Assembly (NCBI RefSeq): GCF_014202315.1
Contig: NZ_JACHGN010000007.1
Coordinates: forward strand, 132,569 to 196,568
Origin: Thermocatellispora tengchongensis
Lineage (GTDB): Bacteria; Actinomycetota; Actinomycetes; Streptosporangiales; Streptosporangiaceae
Direction of reading: 5' to 3'
DNA length: 64,000 nucleotides
The notes beneath the pieces were generated by a model. The model saw only the letters and a program-made list of their open reading frames with translations, was not told the DNA's origin and did no database searches. A program made the position numbers and the translations under genes. Positions 34,981 through 42,781 of this stretch are shown one piece after another (position 1 is the stretch's first letter; each line of letters starts with the position of its first letter).

Positions 34981-35892
34981 ATGACACGGCCCACTACGGC
35001 CATGGCATGCCCGGAGTGCACGATGTCGGGGAGTCCCACCTCCTCCTCCACGATGCCCAGCCTGGTGGTCCGGATGCTGGAGGCAGCACAGATCGACCGG
35101 GGAGACAGGGTTCTGGAGATCGGCACGGGAACCGGCTACTCGACCTCACTGATGTGTCACATGCTCGGCGACGACGCGGTGACCTCGATCGAGTACGACC
35201 CGGAAGTCGCCGCCGCCGGCCGCATGGCGATCAACGAGGCGGGGTACGCGCCCACGCTGGTGGTCGGTGATGGACTGACCGGATATGACGGAAACGCCGA
35301 ATACGACCGGCTGATCGCCACATGTTCCGTGCGCTACATTCCTCCGCACTGGATGTGGCAGGTTCGCGACGGCGGGACCATCACCACGCCGCTTTGGGGG
35401 TGGATGGGCGCGACGGCCTTCGCTCACCTGACCCTCGATCATTCGGGGAACGCCAGCGGGCGCTTTCTGCCCGACAACCTCTACTTCATGACCGCTCGCG
35501 CCCACTGTCCCCATCCGCTGGCCGTCGCGCTCGTGCCCCGGGGAGAACCGCGCGCCAGCACGATAGATCCCGGCATCCTCGACGACGAGACGGGCCTGTT
35601 CGTCGCCCAACTGGCCGCCCCGTCGGCCCAACGGCTCGGGTCGGGCGATGAGGTGATCCTGGTGGACGTCGCCACCGGATCTCAGGCCGGCACGAAGAAG
35701 GCCGGGGCGGGCGGATGGACGGTGCGTCAGCACGGGCCGCTACGGTTGTGGGACGCCGTGGAACAGGCGATCCAGACCTGGCAGGAGGCGGGCTCGCCCC
35801 ACCAGTCGGGGTTCGGTCTCACCGTCGGCCCCTCCGGGCAGTGGGTATGGCTCGGCGACCCCGACGGGCCCCGGTGGTACCTGCCGGCTTGA
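34981..35892 (+). CDS. PIMT-like RiPP-type O-methyltransferase, N-terminally shortened
   Basis: 303 residues from ATG 34981 with GGAGGA directly upstream. The SAM motif RVLEIGTGTGYSTSLM is at about 43-58. It aligns with the 388-residue enzyme at 42778-43944 from SSSTMPSLV onward, but lacks about the first 90 residues. The C-terminal motif FGLTVGPSGQWVWLGDP is present, a hallmark of PIMT homologues associated with RiPPs. The missing N-terminal part and the mobile-looking repeat 70 bp upstream suggest truncation. I see no precursor peptide gene next to it. It may be inactive or a relic. Confidence 0.75.
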   Translation: MTRPTTAMACPECTMSGSPTSSSTMPSLVVRMLEAAQIDRGDRVLEIGTGTGYSTSLMCHMLGDDAVTSIEYDPEVAAAGRMAINEAGYAPTLVVGDGLTGYDGNAEYDRLIATCSVRYIPPHWMWQVRDGGTITTPLWGWMGATAFAHLTLDHSGNASGRFLPDNLYFMTARAHCPHPLAVALVPRGEPRASTIDPGILDDETGLFVAQLAAPSAQRLGSGDEVILVDVATGSQAGTKKAGAGGWTVRQHGPLRLWDAVEQAIQTWQEAGSPHQSGFGLTVGPSGQWVWLGDPDGPRWYLPA

Positions 35893-35903
35893 CCGCGCCG
35901 CGT

Positions 35904-36535
35904 CACTAGCCGCATCGAACGCAAGGCCGTGGACAACCCACCACCTGACCGTGCTGGAGGACTCCGGCCTGCTGGTGGCCGACCCCGACGCCTTCCGCCG
36001 TAACCGCTCCGAGTACCGCATCACCGAGCCGCTGGTCCGCTTCTACCACGCGATCATGCGCCCGTACTGGGCGCAACTGGAACGGGTACGGCCCGGCCGC
36101 ACCGAGCGGATCTGGCGGGCCGCCCAGCCCCGGTTCCGCGGCAACGTGGCCGGGCCGGTGTTCGAGCGAATGTGCCGGGTGTGGTGCGAGGACTTCGCCT
36201 CGGAGGAGACGCTTGGCGACATGGCGGGCGGCGTCCTGTCCGGGGTCGTCCATGACCCCGCCACCCGGACGAGCCATGAGGTGGACGTCGCCGTCCGCGG
36301 CCCCGACGGCGCGCTGCTGGCCATCGGGGAGGCCAAGTGGGGGGACGTCATGGGGCTCGGGCACCTGGAGCGGCTGGAGCGGGTGGCGGCGCTGCTCGCG
36401 GCCAGGGGCGAGGCTCCGGACCGGCTGCTGCTGTTCAGCGGTACGGGGTTCATGCCGGCCCTGGAGGAGGCGGCGGCGCGCAGCGGGGGGCGCGTGCAGT
36501 TGGTGGGGCTGGAGCGGTTGTACGCAGGTTCGTGA
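35904..36535 (+). pseudogene. Remnant of an AAA-ATPase with C-terminal DUF234-like nuclease domain
   Basis: From about 35951 the frame reads LEDSGLLVADPDAFRRNRSEY and ITEPLVRFYHAIMRPYWAQL, then a restriction-endonuclease-like end (EVDVAVRGPDGALLAIGEAKWG). This is the C-terminal third of the archaeal-type ATPase/DUF234 family. The preceding residues continue in another frame (IERKAVDN), which indicates a frameshift near 35935, and the ATPase domain is absent. GEAKWG keeps the acidic/Lys pattern of the nuclease-like fold. It is a decayed gene. Confidence 0.8.
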
Positions 36536-36705
36536 TCGCAGCCGGGAACCCCGGGCAGATCTATGTGACGTTGGCCCGGCTGGAGAAGGCCGGGCTCGTG
36601 GTCTGTGAGCGGGCCGATGGCCTGCCCGAGCGGCCCGACCGCGAGGTCTACGCGCTGACGCCGGCCGGGCAGCAGCGGGTGGCCGCCTGGCTGGCCGAGG
36701 TGGGG
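36532..36705 (+). pseudogene. Fragment of a PadR-family regulator
   Basis: The frame reads NPGQIYVTLARLEKAGLVV and PDREVYALTPAGQQRVAAWLAEV, the recognition helix and wing of PadR regulators. Both the first helices and the C-terminal dimerisation domain are missing. It directly abuts the DUF234 remnant, so this stretch is a junction of two broken genes. Confidence 0.75.
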
Positions 36706-36818
36706 TGGCCGTCGCGATCGTCGCCCTGCTGGTCCTCCACACCCAGCCGGAGCGGGGCTACGGCCTGGACGGCTCCTCCGTCCTGCTCAACAACACCGCC
36801 AAAAAAATCGCGGCGGGA

Positions 36819-36845
36819 TGTCGAGAACCCGTCCGCGGCTTCGTC
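36819..36845 (+). promoter_or_regulatory. ECF42-type promoter
   Basis: TGTCGA (36819-36824) is followed after 17 nt by CGTC (36842-36845). This matches the promoter pattern described for ECF42 sigma factors, which control DGPF/YCII genes. The gene encoding that sigma factor is the second one downstream, so the operon is probably autoregulated. Confidence 0.7.
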
Positions 36846-36896
36846 CCTGGGGTGAAACACGCCCACAATGGGCCCTGGAGCACCAAGGAGAACACG

Positions 36897-37304
36897 ATGG
36901 CCAAGTACCTGCTTCTCAAGCACTACCGGGGCGCGCCGGCACCGGTCAACAACGTGCCGATGGACCAGTGGACGCCGGAGGAGGTCTCGGCCCACGTGCA
37001 GTTCATGCGCGACTTCGCCGCACGGCTGGAGAGCACCGGCGAGTTCGTGGACGCTCAGGCGCTGTCCCCCGAGGGCACGTTCGTCCGGTACGACGGCGAG
37101 GGCCGGCCGCCGGTCACCGACGGCCCGTTCGCGGAGACCAAGGACCTGATCGCCGGCTGGATGGTGATCGACGTGGACTCCTACGAGCGGGCGCTGGAAC
37201 TGGCCGCCGAGCTGTCCGCGGCTCCGGGCGCGGGCGGCAAGCCGATCCACGAGTGGCTGGAGCTGCGCCCGTTCCTGACCGAGCCCCCGACCATCACGGA
37301 GTGA
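36897..37304 (+). CDS. YCII-related DGPF-domain protein
   Basis: 135 residues from ATG 36897 with AAGGAG 6 nt upstream. The opening KYLLLKHYRGAPAP and the DGPFAETKDLIAGW motif define the DGPF/YCII family, a dimeric alpha-beta barrel. The terminal half includes IHEWLELRPF. These proteins are nearly always co-encoded with an ECF42 sigma factor, here 3 bp downstream, and form its main target. The biochemical role is unknown; some links to antibiotic stress have been proposed. Confidence 0.92.
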   Translation: MAKYLLLKHYRGAPAPVNNVPMDQWTPEEVSAHVQFMRDFAARLESTGEFVDAQALSPEGTFVRYDGEGRPPVTDGPFAETKDLIAGWMVIDVDSYERALELAAELSAAPGAGGKPIHEWLELRPFLTEPPTITE

Positions 37305-37307
37305 CGC

Positions 37308-38456
37308 ATGGTGGACGAGGCCCTGCTGCGGAGCCTTATCCCCACTGTCATCGGCATCCTCGTCCGCCGCGGCGCCGACTTCGCGGCGGCCGAGGATGCC
37401 GTGCAGGACGCCCTGATCGAGGCCGTACGCGTGTGGGCGGACGACCCGCCGCGCGACCCCAAGGGCTGGCTGGTCACCGTGGCCTGGCGCAAGTTCCTCG
37501 ACGCCACCCGCGCCGACACCTCGCGGTGGCACCGCGAGGAACTCGTCGAGGCCGAGCCCATGCCCGGCCCGGGCGAGGCGGTGGACGACACGCTCCAGTT
37601 GTACTTCCTGTGCGCGCACCCGTCGCTGACCCCGGCTTCGGCCGTCGCGCTCACGCTGCGCGCGGTCGGCGGCCTGACCACGCGTCAGATCGCGCGGGCG
37701 TACCTGGTGCCGGAGGCGACCATGGCCCAGCGGATCAGCCGGGCCAAGCGCACCGTATCGGGCGTCCGACTCAACCAGCCCGGTGACCTCGCCACGGTGC
37801 TGCGCGTGCTCTACCTGGTCTTCAACGAGGGCTACTCCGGCGACGTCGATCTCGCCACCGAGGCGATCCGCCTCACCCGCCAGCTCTTCGCCCGGATCGA
37901 CGAGCCCGAGGTCGCGGGGCTGCTCGCGCTCATGCTGCTGCACCACGCACGGCGCGCGGCGCGGACCGGCCCCGACGGCAGGCTCATCCCTCTCGCCGAG
38001 CAGGACCGCAGCCTGTGGGACACCCGCCTGATCGCCGAGGGCGTGGACGTGCTCCAGGCCGCCCTCGCCCGCGACCGGCTGGGCGAGTTCCAGGCCCAGG
38101 CCGCCATCGCCGCGCTCCACGCCGACGCCCAGACGGCCGAGGAGACCGACTGGGTGCAGATCGTCGAGTGGTACGACGAACTGGTGCGCCTCACCGGCAG
38201 CCCGGTGGCCCGACTCAACCGGGCCGTCGCGGTCGGCGAGGCCGACGGCCCGCGGGCCGGCCTGGCCGCCCTGGCGGAGCTCGACCCCGCCCTGCCCCGC
38301 TACGCCGCCGTCGCGGCGTACCTGCACGAGCGTGACGGTGACCTGGTGACCGCGGCACGCCTCTACGCCGAAGCCGCGCGGTCGGCGCCGAGCCTCGCCG
38401 AACGCGACCACCTCACGCGACAGGCCGCACGGCTCAACGCGCAACTGCGCAGGTGA
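37308..38456 (+). CDS. ECF42-group RNA polymerase sigma factor
   Basis: 382 residues, much longer than ordinary ECF factors. Region 2 has GADFAAAEDAVQDALIEAVR and DPKGWLVTVAWRKFLDATR. Region 4 is GGLTTRQIARAYLVPEATMAQRISRAKR. The C-terminal 200 residues are a TPR-like helical extension (VFNEGYSG, LLALMLLHHARRAARTGPDG, LNRAVAVGEADGPRAGLAAL), the ECF42 hallmark that replaces an anti-sigma factor. It starts 3 bp after the DGPF gene and shares its ECF42-type promoter. Confidence 0.94.
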   Translation: MVDEALLRSLIPTVIGILVRRGADFAAAEDAVQDALIEAVRVWADDPPRDPKGWLVTVAWRKFLDATRADTSRWHREELVEAEPMPGPGEAVDDTLQLYFLCAHPSLTPASAVALTLRAVGGLTTRQIARAYLVPEATMAQRISRAKRTVSGVRLNQPGDLATVLRVLYLVFNEGYSGDVDLATEAIRLTRQLFARIDEPEVAGLLALMLLHHARRAARTGPDGRLIPLAEQDRSLWDTRLIAEGVDVLQAALARDRLGEFQAQAAIAALHADAQTAEETDWVQIVEWYDELVRLTGSPVARLNRAVAVGEADGPRAGLAALAELDPALPRYAAVAAYLHERDGDLVTAARLYAEAARSAPSLAERDHLTRQAARLNAQLRR

Positions 38457-38479
38457 GCGAACCCGGGCCCTGCCCGCGG

Positions 38480-38513
38480 CGAGATGTGAGGCCGGCGCCC
38501 GCCTCACATCTCG
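38480..38513 (+). terminator. Terminator of the DGPF-ECF42 operon
   Basis: CGAGATGTGAGGC (38480-38492) pairs perfectly with GCCTCACATCTCG (38501-38513) around an 8-nt loop, 24 bp after the sigma factor stop codon. Confidence 0.85.
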
Positions 38514-38617
38514 GGGGGCTGTGTCGTCGTACCGGGTGAGAGGCACCTGTTCGGGCTCGGCGCCGGCGTGGCCGGCGCCCACCCGGACCACCAGGACCCG
38601 AAGGAAGACAACCGATC

Positions 38618-39226
38618 ATGGAACCTGTGAAGGTCGCGGTCATCTACTACAGCGCCACCGGCAACGTGCACGCCCTGGCGCAGGCCGCCGCCGAGGGCGC
38701 GGAGAAGGCCGGCGCGCACGTACGGCTGCGCAAGGTCGCCGAGACGGCCCCGCCGGAAGCCGTCGGCTCCAGGCCGGAGTGGGCCGCGCACGTGCGGAAC
38801 ACCGCCGACGTCGCCGAGGCCGGCCACGACGACCTGGAATGGGCCGACGCGGTGCTGTTCGGCACCCCCACCCGCTTCGGCAACCCCGCCGGCCAGCTCA
38901 GGGCGTTCATCGAGACGACCGGCCCGCTGTGGTACCACGGCAAGCTCGCGGACAAGGTGTACTCGGCCTTCACCGCCTCCAACACCGCCCACGGCGGACA
39001 GGAGTCCACCCTGCTGGCCCTGAGCAACACCTTCTACCACTGGGGCGGCATCATCGTGCCCCCCGGCTACACCGACCCCGTCCAGCTCCAGTCGGGCAAT
39101 CCCTACGGCACCTCCCACGTGGCCGGCGGCGGAGCCCCCAGCGAGACGACCTTGGAGGCGGCCCGCCACCAGGCCCGTCGCGTCGTCGCCATCACCGCCG
39201 CGCTCAAGGCCGGCCGCGCCGCCTGA
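38618..39226 (+). CDS. wrbA: NAD(P)H:quinone oxidoreductase, WrbA type
   Basis: 202 residues of flavodoxin fold. VAVIYYSATGNVHALA is the FMN phosphate loop, LFGTPTRFGNPAGQLRAFIETTG the isoalloxazine loop, and HGGQESTLLALSNTFYHWG the conserved WrbA insert. The protein is a tetramer that reduces quinones by two electrons and so limits radical formation. AAGGAAG precedes ATG 38618. It stands between the ECF42 operon and a convergent two-component system. Confidence 0.94.
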   Translation: MEPVKVAVIYYSATGNVHALAQAAAEGAEKAGAHVRLRKVAETAPPEAVGSRPEWAAHVRNTADVAEAGHDDLEWADAVLFGTPTRFGNPAGQLRAFIETTGPLWYHGKLADKVYSAFTASNTAHGGQESTLLALSNTFYHWGGIIVPPGYTDPVQLQSGNPYGTSHVAGGGAPSETTLEAARHQARRVVAITAALKAGRAA

Positions 39227-39270
39227 CCTGCCCCGTCTGCGCGCCGGTGAGGCGAGGTATCGGGGCGGGA

Positions 39271-39918
39271 TCAGGCCCGGAGGTACATCAGGACGGCGCG
39301 GACGCGGCGGTGGTCGTCGGTGACCGTGGGCGGGAGGTCCAGTTTGGTGAAGATGGCGTTGATGTGTTTGCCGACCACCTTCTCGCTCACCCTCAGCTCG
39401 TTGGTGATCGCCGTGTTGGAGCGGCCCTCCGCCATGAGGGCGAGGATCTCGCGTTCGCGGGGCGTGAGGCGGGTCAGCGGGTCGTGGTGGCGGGTGAGGA
39501 GGCGGCGGACGACCTCGGGGTCGATGACGCAGCCGCCGGCGGCGACCCGTTCGACGCCCTCGACGAACTCGCGCACCTCAAGGATGCGGTCCTTCAGCAG
39601 GTAGCCGATGCCGCCGTCGTTCGTGGACTCCAGGAGCTTGGCGGCGTAGGCGGTGGCCACGTACTGGCTCAGGATCAGGACGGGGAGCCCGGGGTGGGCG
39701 TGGCGGAGGGCGACAGCGGCGCGCAGGCCCTCGTCGGTGAAGGTGGGCGGCATGCGTACGTCGGTGACCACGATGTCGGGGGCCTGCTCGGCGACGGCGG
39801 CGGACATCGCGTCCGGATCGGCGGCGGCGGCCACCACCTCGTGGCCGAAGCGGGCCAGCAGCGCGGCCAGCCCCTCGCGCAGCAGTAACGCGTCCTCGGC
39901 GAGCACTATGCGGAGCAC
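39271..39918 (-). CDS. NarL/LuxR-type response regulator
   Basis: 215 residues from GTG 39918, overlapping the kinase stop codon by 13 nt. The receiver domain runs to about 125: acidic pocket LAEDALLL, phospho-Asp in DIVVTDVRMPP (about 54), and Lys in GYLLKDR. The C-terminal LuxR helix-turn-helix is LTPREREILALMAEGRSNTAITNELRVSEKVVGKHINAI. It acts with the sensor kinase encoded just upstream. Targets are unknown; the divergent SlpD/E-like peptidase gene 117 bp beyond the kinase start is a candidate. Confidence 0.94.
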   Translation of the reverse strand: MLRIVLAEDALLLREGLAALLARFGHEVVAAAADPDAMSAAVAEQAPDIVVTDVRMPPTFTDEGLRAAVALRHAHPGLPVLILSQYVATAYAAKLLESTNDGGIGYLLKDRILEVREFVEGVERVAAGGCVIDPEVVRRLLTRHHDPLTRLTPREREILALMAEGRSNTAITNELRVSEKVVGKHINAIFTKLDLPPTVTDDHRRVRAVLMYLRA

Positions 39919-41156
39919 GGCAACTCCAGGCGCAGGATCGTGGGCCCGCCGGGCGGGCTGGTCAGCGTGATGGTGCCGGCCAGGGCATCGACCCGGTCGG
40001 CCAGTCCGGTCAGGCCGGTGCCGCGCGCCGGGTCCGCGCCGCCCTTGCCGTTGTCGCCCACGACGATGGTCAGGGTGTCGGCGGTGGCCGAGCCGGTCAC
40101 CGTGATCTCGGTGGCGGCGGCGTGCCGGGCCGCGTTGGTCAGGGCCTCGGCGACGACGAAGTACGCCGTGGACTCCACGGGCGCCGGTAATCGTTCCGGC
40201 ACGTCCATCGCCACGGTCACCGGCACGGCCAGGCCCGCCGCGAGGTCGGCGACGGCGGCGCGGAGGCCCAGGTCGGTGAGCACCCGGGGGTGGATGCGGT
40301 GGACCAGCTCGCGCAGCTCGGAGAGCGCGGCTCTGGCCTCGTCGGCCGCCTGGGCGAGCAGGGGGCGGGCGGCCTTTGGGTCGTGGTCGAGTTCGAGCTG
40401 GGCCGTGACGAGCGTCATGCCGAGCCGGAGGAGCCGCTGCTGGGCGCCGTCGTGCAGGTCGCGCTCGATGCGGCGGCGTTCGGACTCGAAGGCGTCGATG
40501 AGGCGGGCGCGGGAGCTGGTCAGCGAGCGGACGCGGGCCTCGTCGCCGGGGGAGAGCAGGAGGCGGGCGAGCGCGCCGTGGGCCAGCGCGGCGAGGGCCG
40601 TCGCGTAGGAGAGGAGGACGACGGTGCCGAGCACGGCCAGCGCAGCCCCGCCGACCAGCGCGAACACCTGGCCGTCGGCGGCGTCGGCCCGCGTCGCGGG
40701 CGTGGCGGACGCCGGTCCGCCGGGCTGTGAGGTCGTGAGGTTGGCGACGCCGCTCAGGTAGACCAGTGCGGGGGCCGAGCCGAGCAGCAGCGTCACGACG
40801 TTCACGGCCAGCAGCACGCTGCCGTGCAGCACCAGGTAGGCCAGCTCGCGCCAGGTGGCCGCGTCGGTGTGCCGCGCCCTCAGCCAGGCGGCGAGCCCGG
40901 CACGGTCCGGGACGCGGTGCGGGTCGGGCAGCGCGGGAAGGCCGAGGAGCGCGACGCGCCGCCGCTCGGCCGCCGCGAGCGGGGACGTCAGCAGCGGCAT
41001 GAGCACGTACGCGCCCGCCACCAGCGCCACCGGAACCCACGCCAGGGCCAGCAGGCCGCTGACCACGCCGGTGAGCACGTAGGCGGCGGCGCGCAGCGGC
41101 CAGGTGGACGCGACGAAGCGCAGGGGAGCCCCGCGCAGCGCCTGTGCCATCTCCAT
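39906..41156 (-). CDS. Sensor histidine kinase (HPK7, NarX/DesK type)
   Basis: 416 residues. Five or so transmembrane helices fill the first 190 residues (VLTGVVSGLLALAWVPVALVAGAYVL and later segments). The dimerisation domain carries the phospho-acceptor His235 in ERRRIERDLHDGAQQRLL. The ATPase domain has the N box EALTNAARHA, GDNGKGG and GTGLTGLADRV. TACAGT lies 7 nt before ATG 41156, so it is probably leaderless. It pairs with the response regulator at 39271-39918. The signal is not known; no large extracellular sensor domain is present. Confidence 0.94.
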   Translation of the reverse strand: MEMAQALRGAPLRFVASTWPLRAAAYVLTGVVSGLLALAWVPVALVAGAYVLMPLLTSPLAAAERRRVALLGLPALPDPHRVPDRAGLAAWLRARHTDAATWRELAYLVLHGSVLLAVNVVTLLLGSAPALVYLSGVANLTTSQPGGPASATPATRADAADGQVFALVGGAALAVLGTVVLLSYATALAALAHGALARLLLSPGDEARVRSLTSSRARLIDAFESERRRIERDLHDGAQQRLLRLGMTLVTAQLELDHDPKAARPLLAQAADEARAALSELRELVHRIHPRVLTDLGLRAAVADLAAGLAVPVTVAMDVPERLPAPVESTAYFVVAEALTNAARHAAATEITVTGSATADTLTIVVGDNGKGGADPARGTGLTGLADRVDALAGTITLTSPPGGPTILRLELPCSA

Positions 41157-41163
41157 GGCCGTC

Positions 41164-41169
41164 ACTGTA
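41164..41169 (-). promoter_or_regulatory. -10 element (TACAGT) for the two-component operon
   Basis: TACAGT on the minus strand ends 7 nt before ATG 41156, another leaderless arrangement. Confidence 0.55.
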
Positions 41170-41273
41170 CGAGGTAGGGCCTGCCCACCCCCGGGACTGG
41201 GGGCGGAGACTCCTGTGCCCGCCCGCCGCACCGCCTTGGATGGGCCTTCGACAAGCCGCGAAGGAGGAGCTTC

Positions 41274-42737
41274 ATGATGGGATTCGCGCACAAGCTGGGT
41301 GCGGTGCTCACGGGCACTGTGCTCGCATTCCCGGGCGGCACCGTCCTCCCGGGCGGCGGCGCGGCGGCCCAGCCGAAGATCGCGTGGGCGCCGTGTGCGG
41401 CCAACCGGGCCGTCGAATGCGGTGAGCTGCGGGTCCCGGTCGACTGGGGCCGGCCGGGCGGGGCGAGGTTCGGCCTGGCGGTGGCCCGGCTGAAGGCAGC
41501 AGAGCCGGGGCGGCGCATCGGCGTCCTGGTGGTGAACGTCGGCGGCGGGCCGGGCACCGATTTCGTCCAGGGCGAGGCGAGCACGTACTTCAGCAAGGAG
41601 ATCCTGGCGAGATTCGACATCGTGGGTCTCGACCCGCGCGGCGTGGGAGGCAGCTCCCCGGTGCGGTGCTCGGCCGACATCGTCCGGCGCGAGCCCCTGC
41701 CCACCCCGCGTGACCAGGCCGACTTCGACCGGCTCCGGGCGTACGCCGCCGAGCTGGCCGCCGACTGCCGACGCCGCACCGGACCGGTGGCCGATCACCT
41801 CGACGCGGTCAGCGTCGCCCGGGACCTCGACGCCGTACGGGCCGCGCTCGGCGAGCGCACGATCAGCTACCACGGCGTGTCCGCGGGAACACTCCCCGGG
41901 CAGCATTACGCGGAGCTGTTCGGACGCAATCTGCGGGCGATGTCGCTGGACAGCGTCCTCGACCACAGCCTGCCCACCGGCCGCTTCCTGGTGAGCCAGG
42001 CGGCCAACGCCGAGGACGCGTTTCTGGCGTTCGCCCGCTGGTGCGCCCGCGACCGGGCGTGTGCGCTGCACGGCAGGGACGTCCCGCGGATCTGGGACGG
42101 GCTGATGGCCCGCGCGGACCGGGGCACACTGCGCGATCCCGCCCTGGCCGGCCGCGTGCTGAGCGCGTACGACCTGGCCACGGAGGCGCATCTGGGCGGG
42201 CTCATGGGGCCGGATCACTCCTGGCTGGCCGAGCGGATCGCCTCGTTGGAGTCGGGGAGGCCGGGACCGCGCGGCATCGTACGCGGCCAGCCGGGCCCGG
42301 AGGTGCGGGAGATCGAGCACCCGGCCCCCGCCGCCTGCCAGGACTGGCGGCTGACGATCCCCGACCACCGGCGGTTCGCCGCCCACGCCGCGAAGATGCG
42401 CCAGGTCGCGCCGCACATGCGTACCCAGCCCGACACCCAGGCGTTCGCGCTGACCTGCGCCCTCTGGCCGGTCAAGCCGCGCAACCCCCAGCACCGGCTG
42501 AAGGTGCCGGCGGGCACTCCCCCGATCCTGCTGGTCAACGCGCGTCACGACCCGGCCGCCGGGCACGCGTGGGCGGTCGGCGTCCGCCGGCAGCTCGGCC
42601 GGGGCGCGGCACTGGTGACCTACGAGGGCGCGGGCCACGGCGCCTACCAGCGCACGGCCTGCACACGGCGGGCGGTCGACGACTACCTGCTGCACCTGCA
42701 CGTCCCCACCGAGGGCCGCCTCACGTGCGGACGCTGA
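41274..42737 (+). CDS. Secreted alpha/beta-hydrolase peptidase (SlpD/SlpE, TAP-like)
   Basis: 487 residues; AAGGAGG precedes ATG 41274. An N-terminal signal of about 32 residues is followed by IAWAPCAANRAVECGELRVPVDW, the usual start of mycelium-associated tripeptidyl aminopeptidases. The oxyanion region is VVNVGGGPGTDF, and the nucleophile Ser203 sits in YHGVSAGT where most members have GGSYGT. The Asp is in VNARHDPAAGHAWA and the His in GAGHGAYQRT. A TAP-like C-terminal domain with paired cysteines is present. It releases tripeptides or similar from extracellular proteins. It is divergent from the two-component genes. Confidence 0.9.
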   Translation: MMGFAHKLGAVLTGTVLAFPGGTVLPGGGAAAQPKIAWAPCAANRAVECGELRVPVDWGRPGGARFGLAVARLKAAEPGRRIGVLVVNVGGGPGTDFVQGEASTYFSKEILARFDIVGLDPRGVGGSSPVRCSADIVRREPLPTPRDQADFDRLRAYAAELAADCRRRTGPVADHLDAVSVARDLDAVRAALGERTISYHGVSAGTLPGQHYAELFGRNLRAMSLDSVLDHSLPTGRFLVSQAANAEDAFLAFARWCARDRACALHGRDVPRIWDGLMARADRGTLRDPALAGRVLSAYDLATEAHLGGLMGPDHSWLAERIASLESGRPGPRGIVRGQPGPEVREIEHPAPAACQDWRLTIPDHRRFAAHAAKMRQVAPHMRTQPDTQAFALTCALWPVKPRNPQHRLKVPAGTPPILLVNARHDPAAGHAWAVGVRRQLGRGAALVTYEGAGHGAYQRTACTRRAVDDYLLHLHVPTEGRLTCGR

Positions 42738-42759
42738 GCGCGTGCCTTCACGACTTTCC

Positions 42760-42781
42760 GTGGGGGCGATGCCGCCCCTAC
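42760..42781. terminator. Hairpin between convergent genes
   Basis: GTGGGGGCG (42760-42768) pairs with CGCCCCTAC (42773-42781) with one G-T wobble and a 4-nt loop. It sits between the peptidase and the methyltransferase stop codons and could stop transcription from both sides. Confidence 0.55.
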
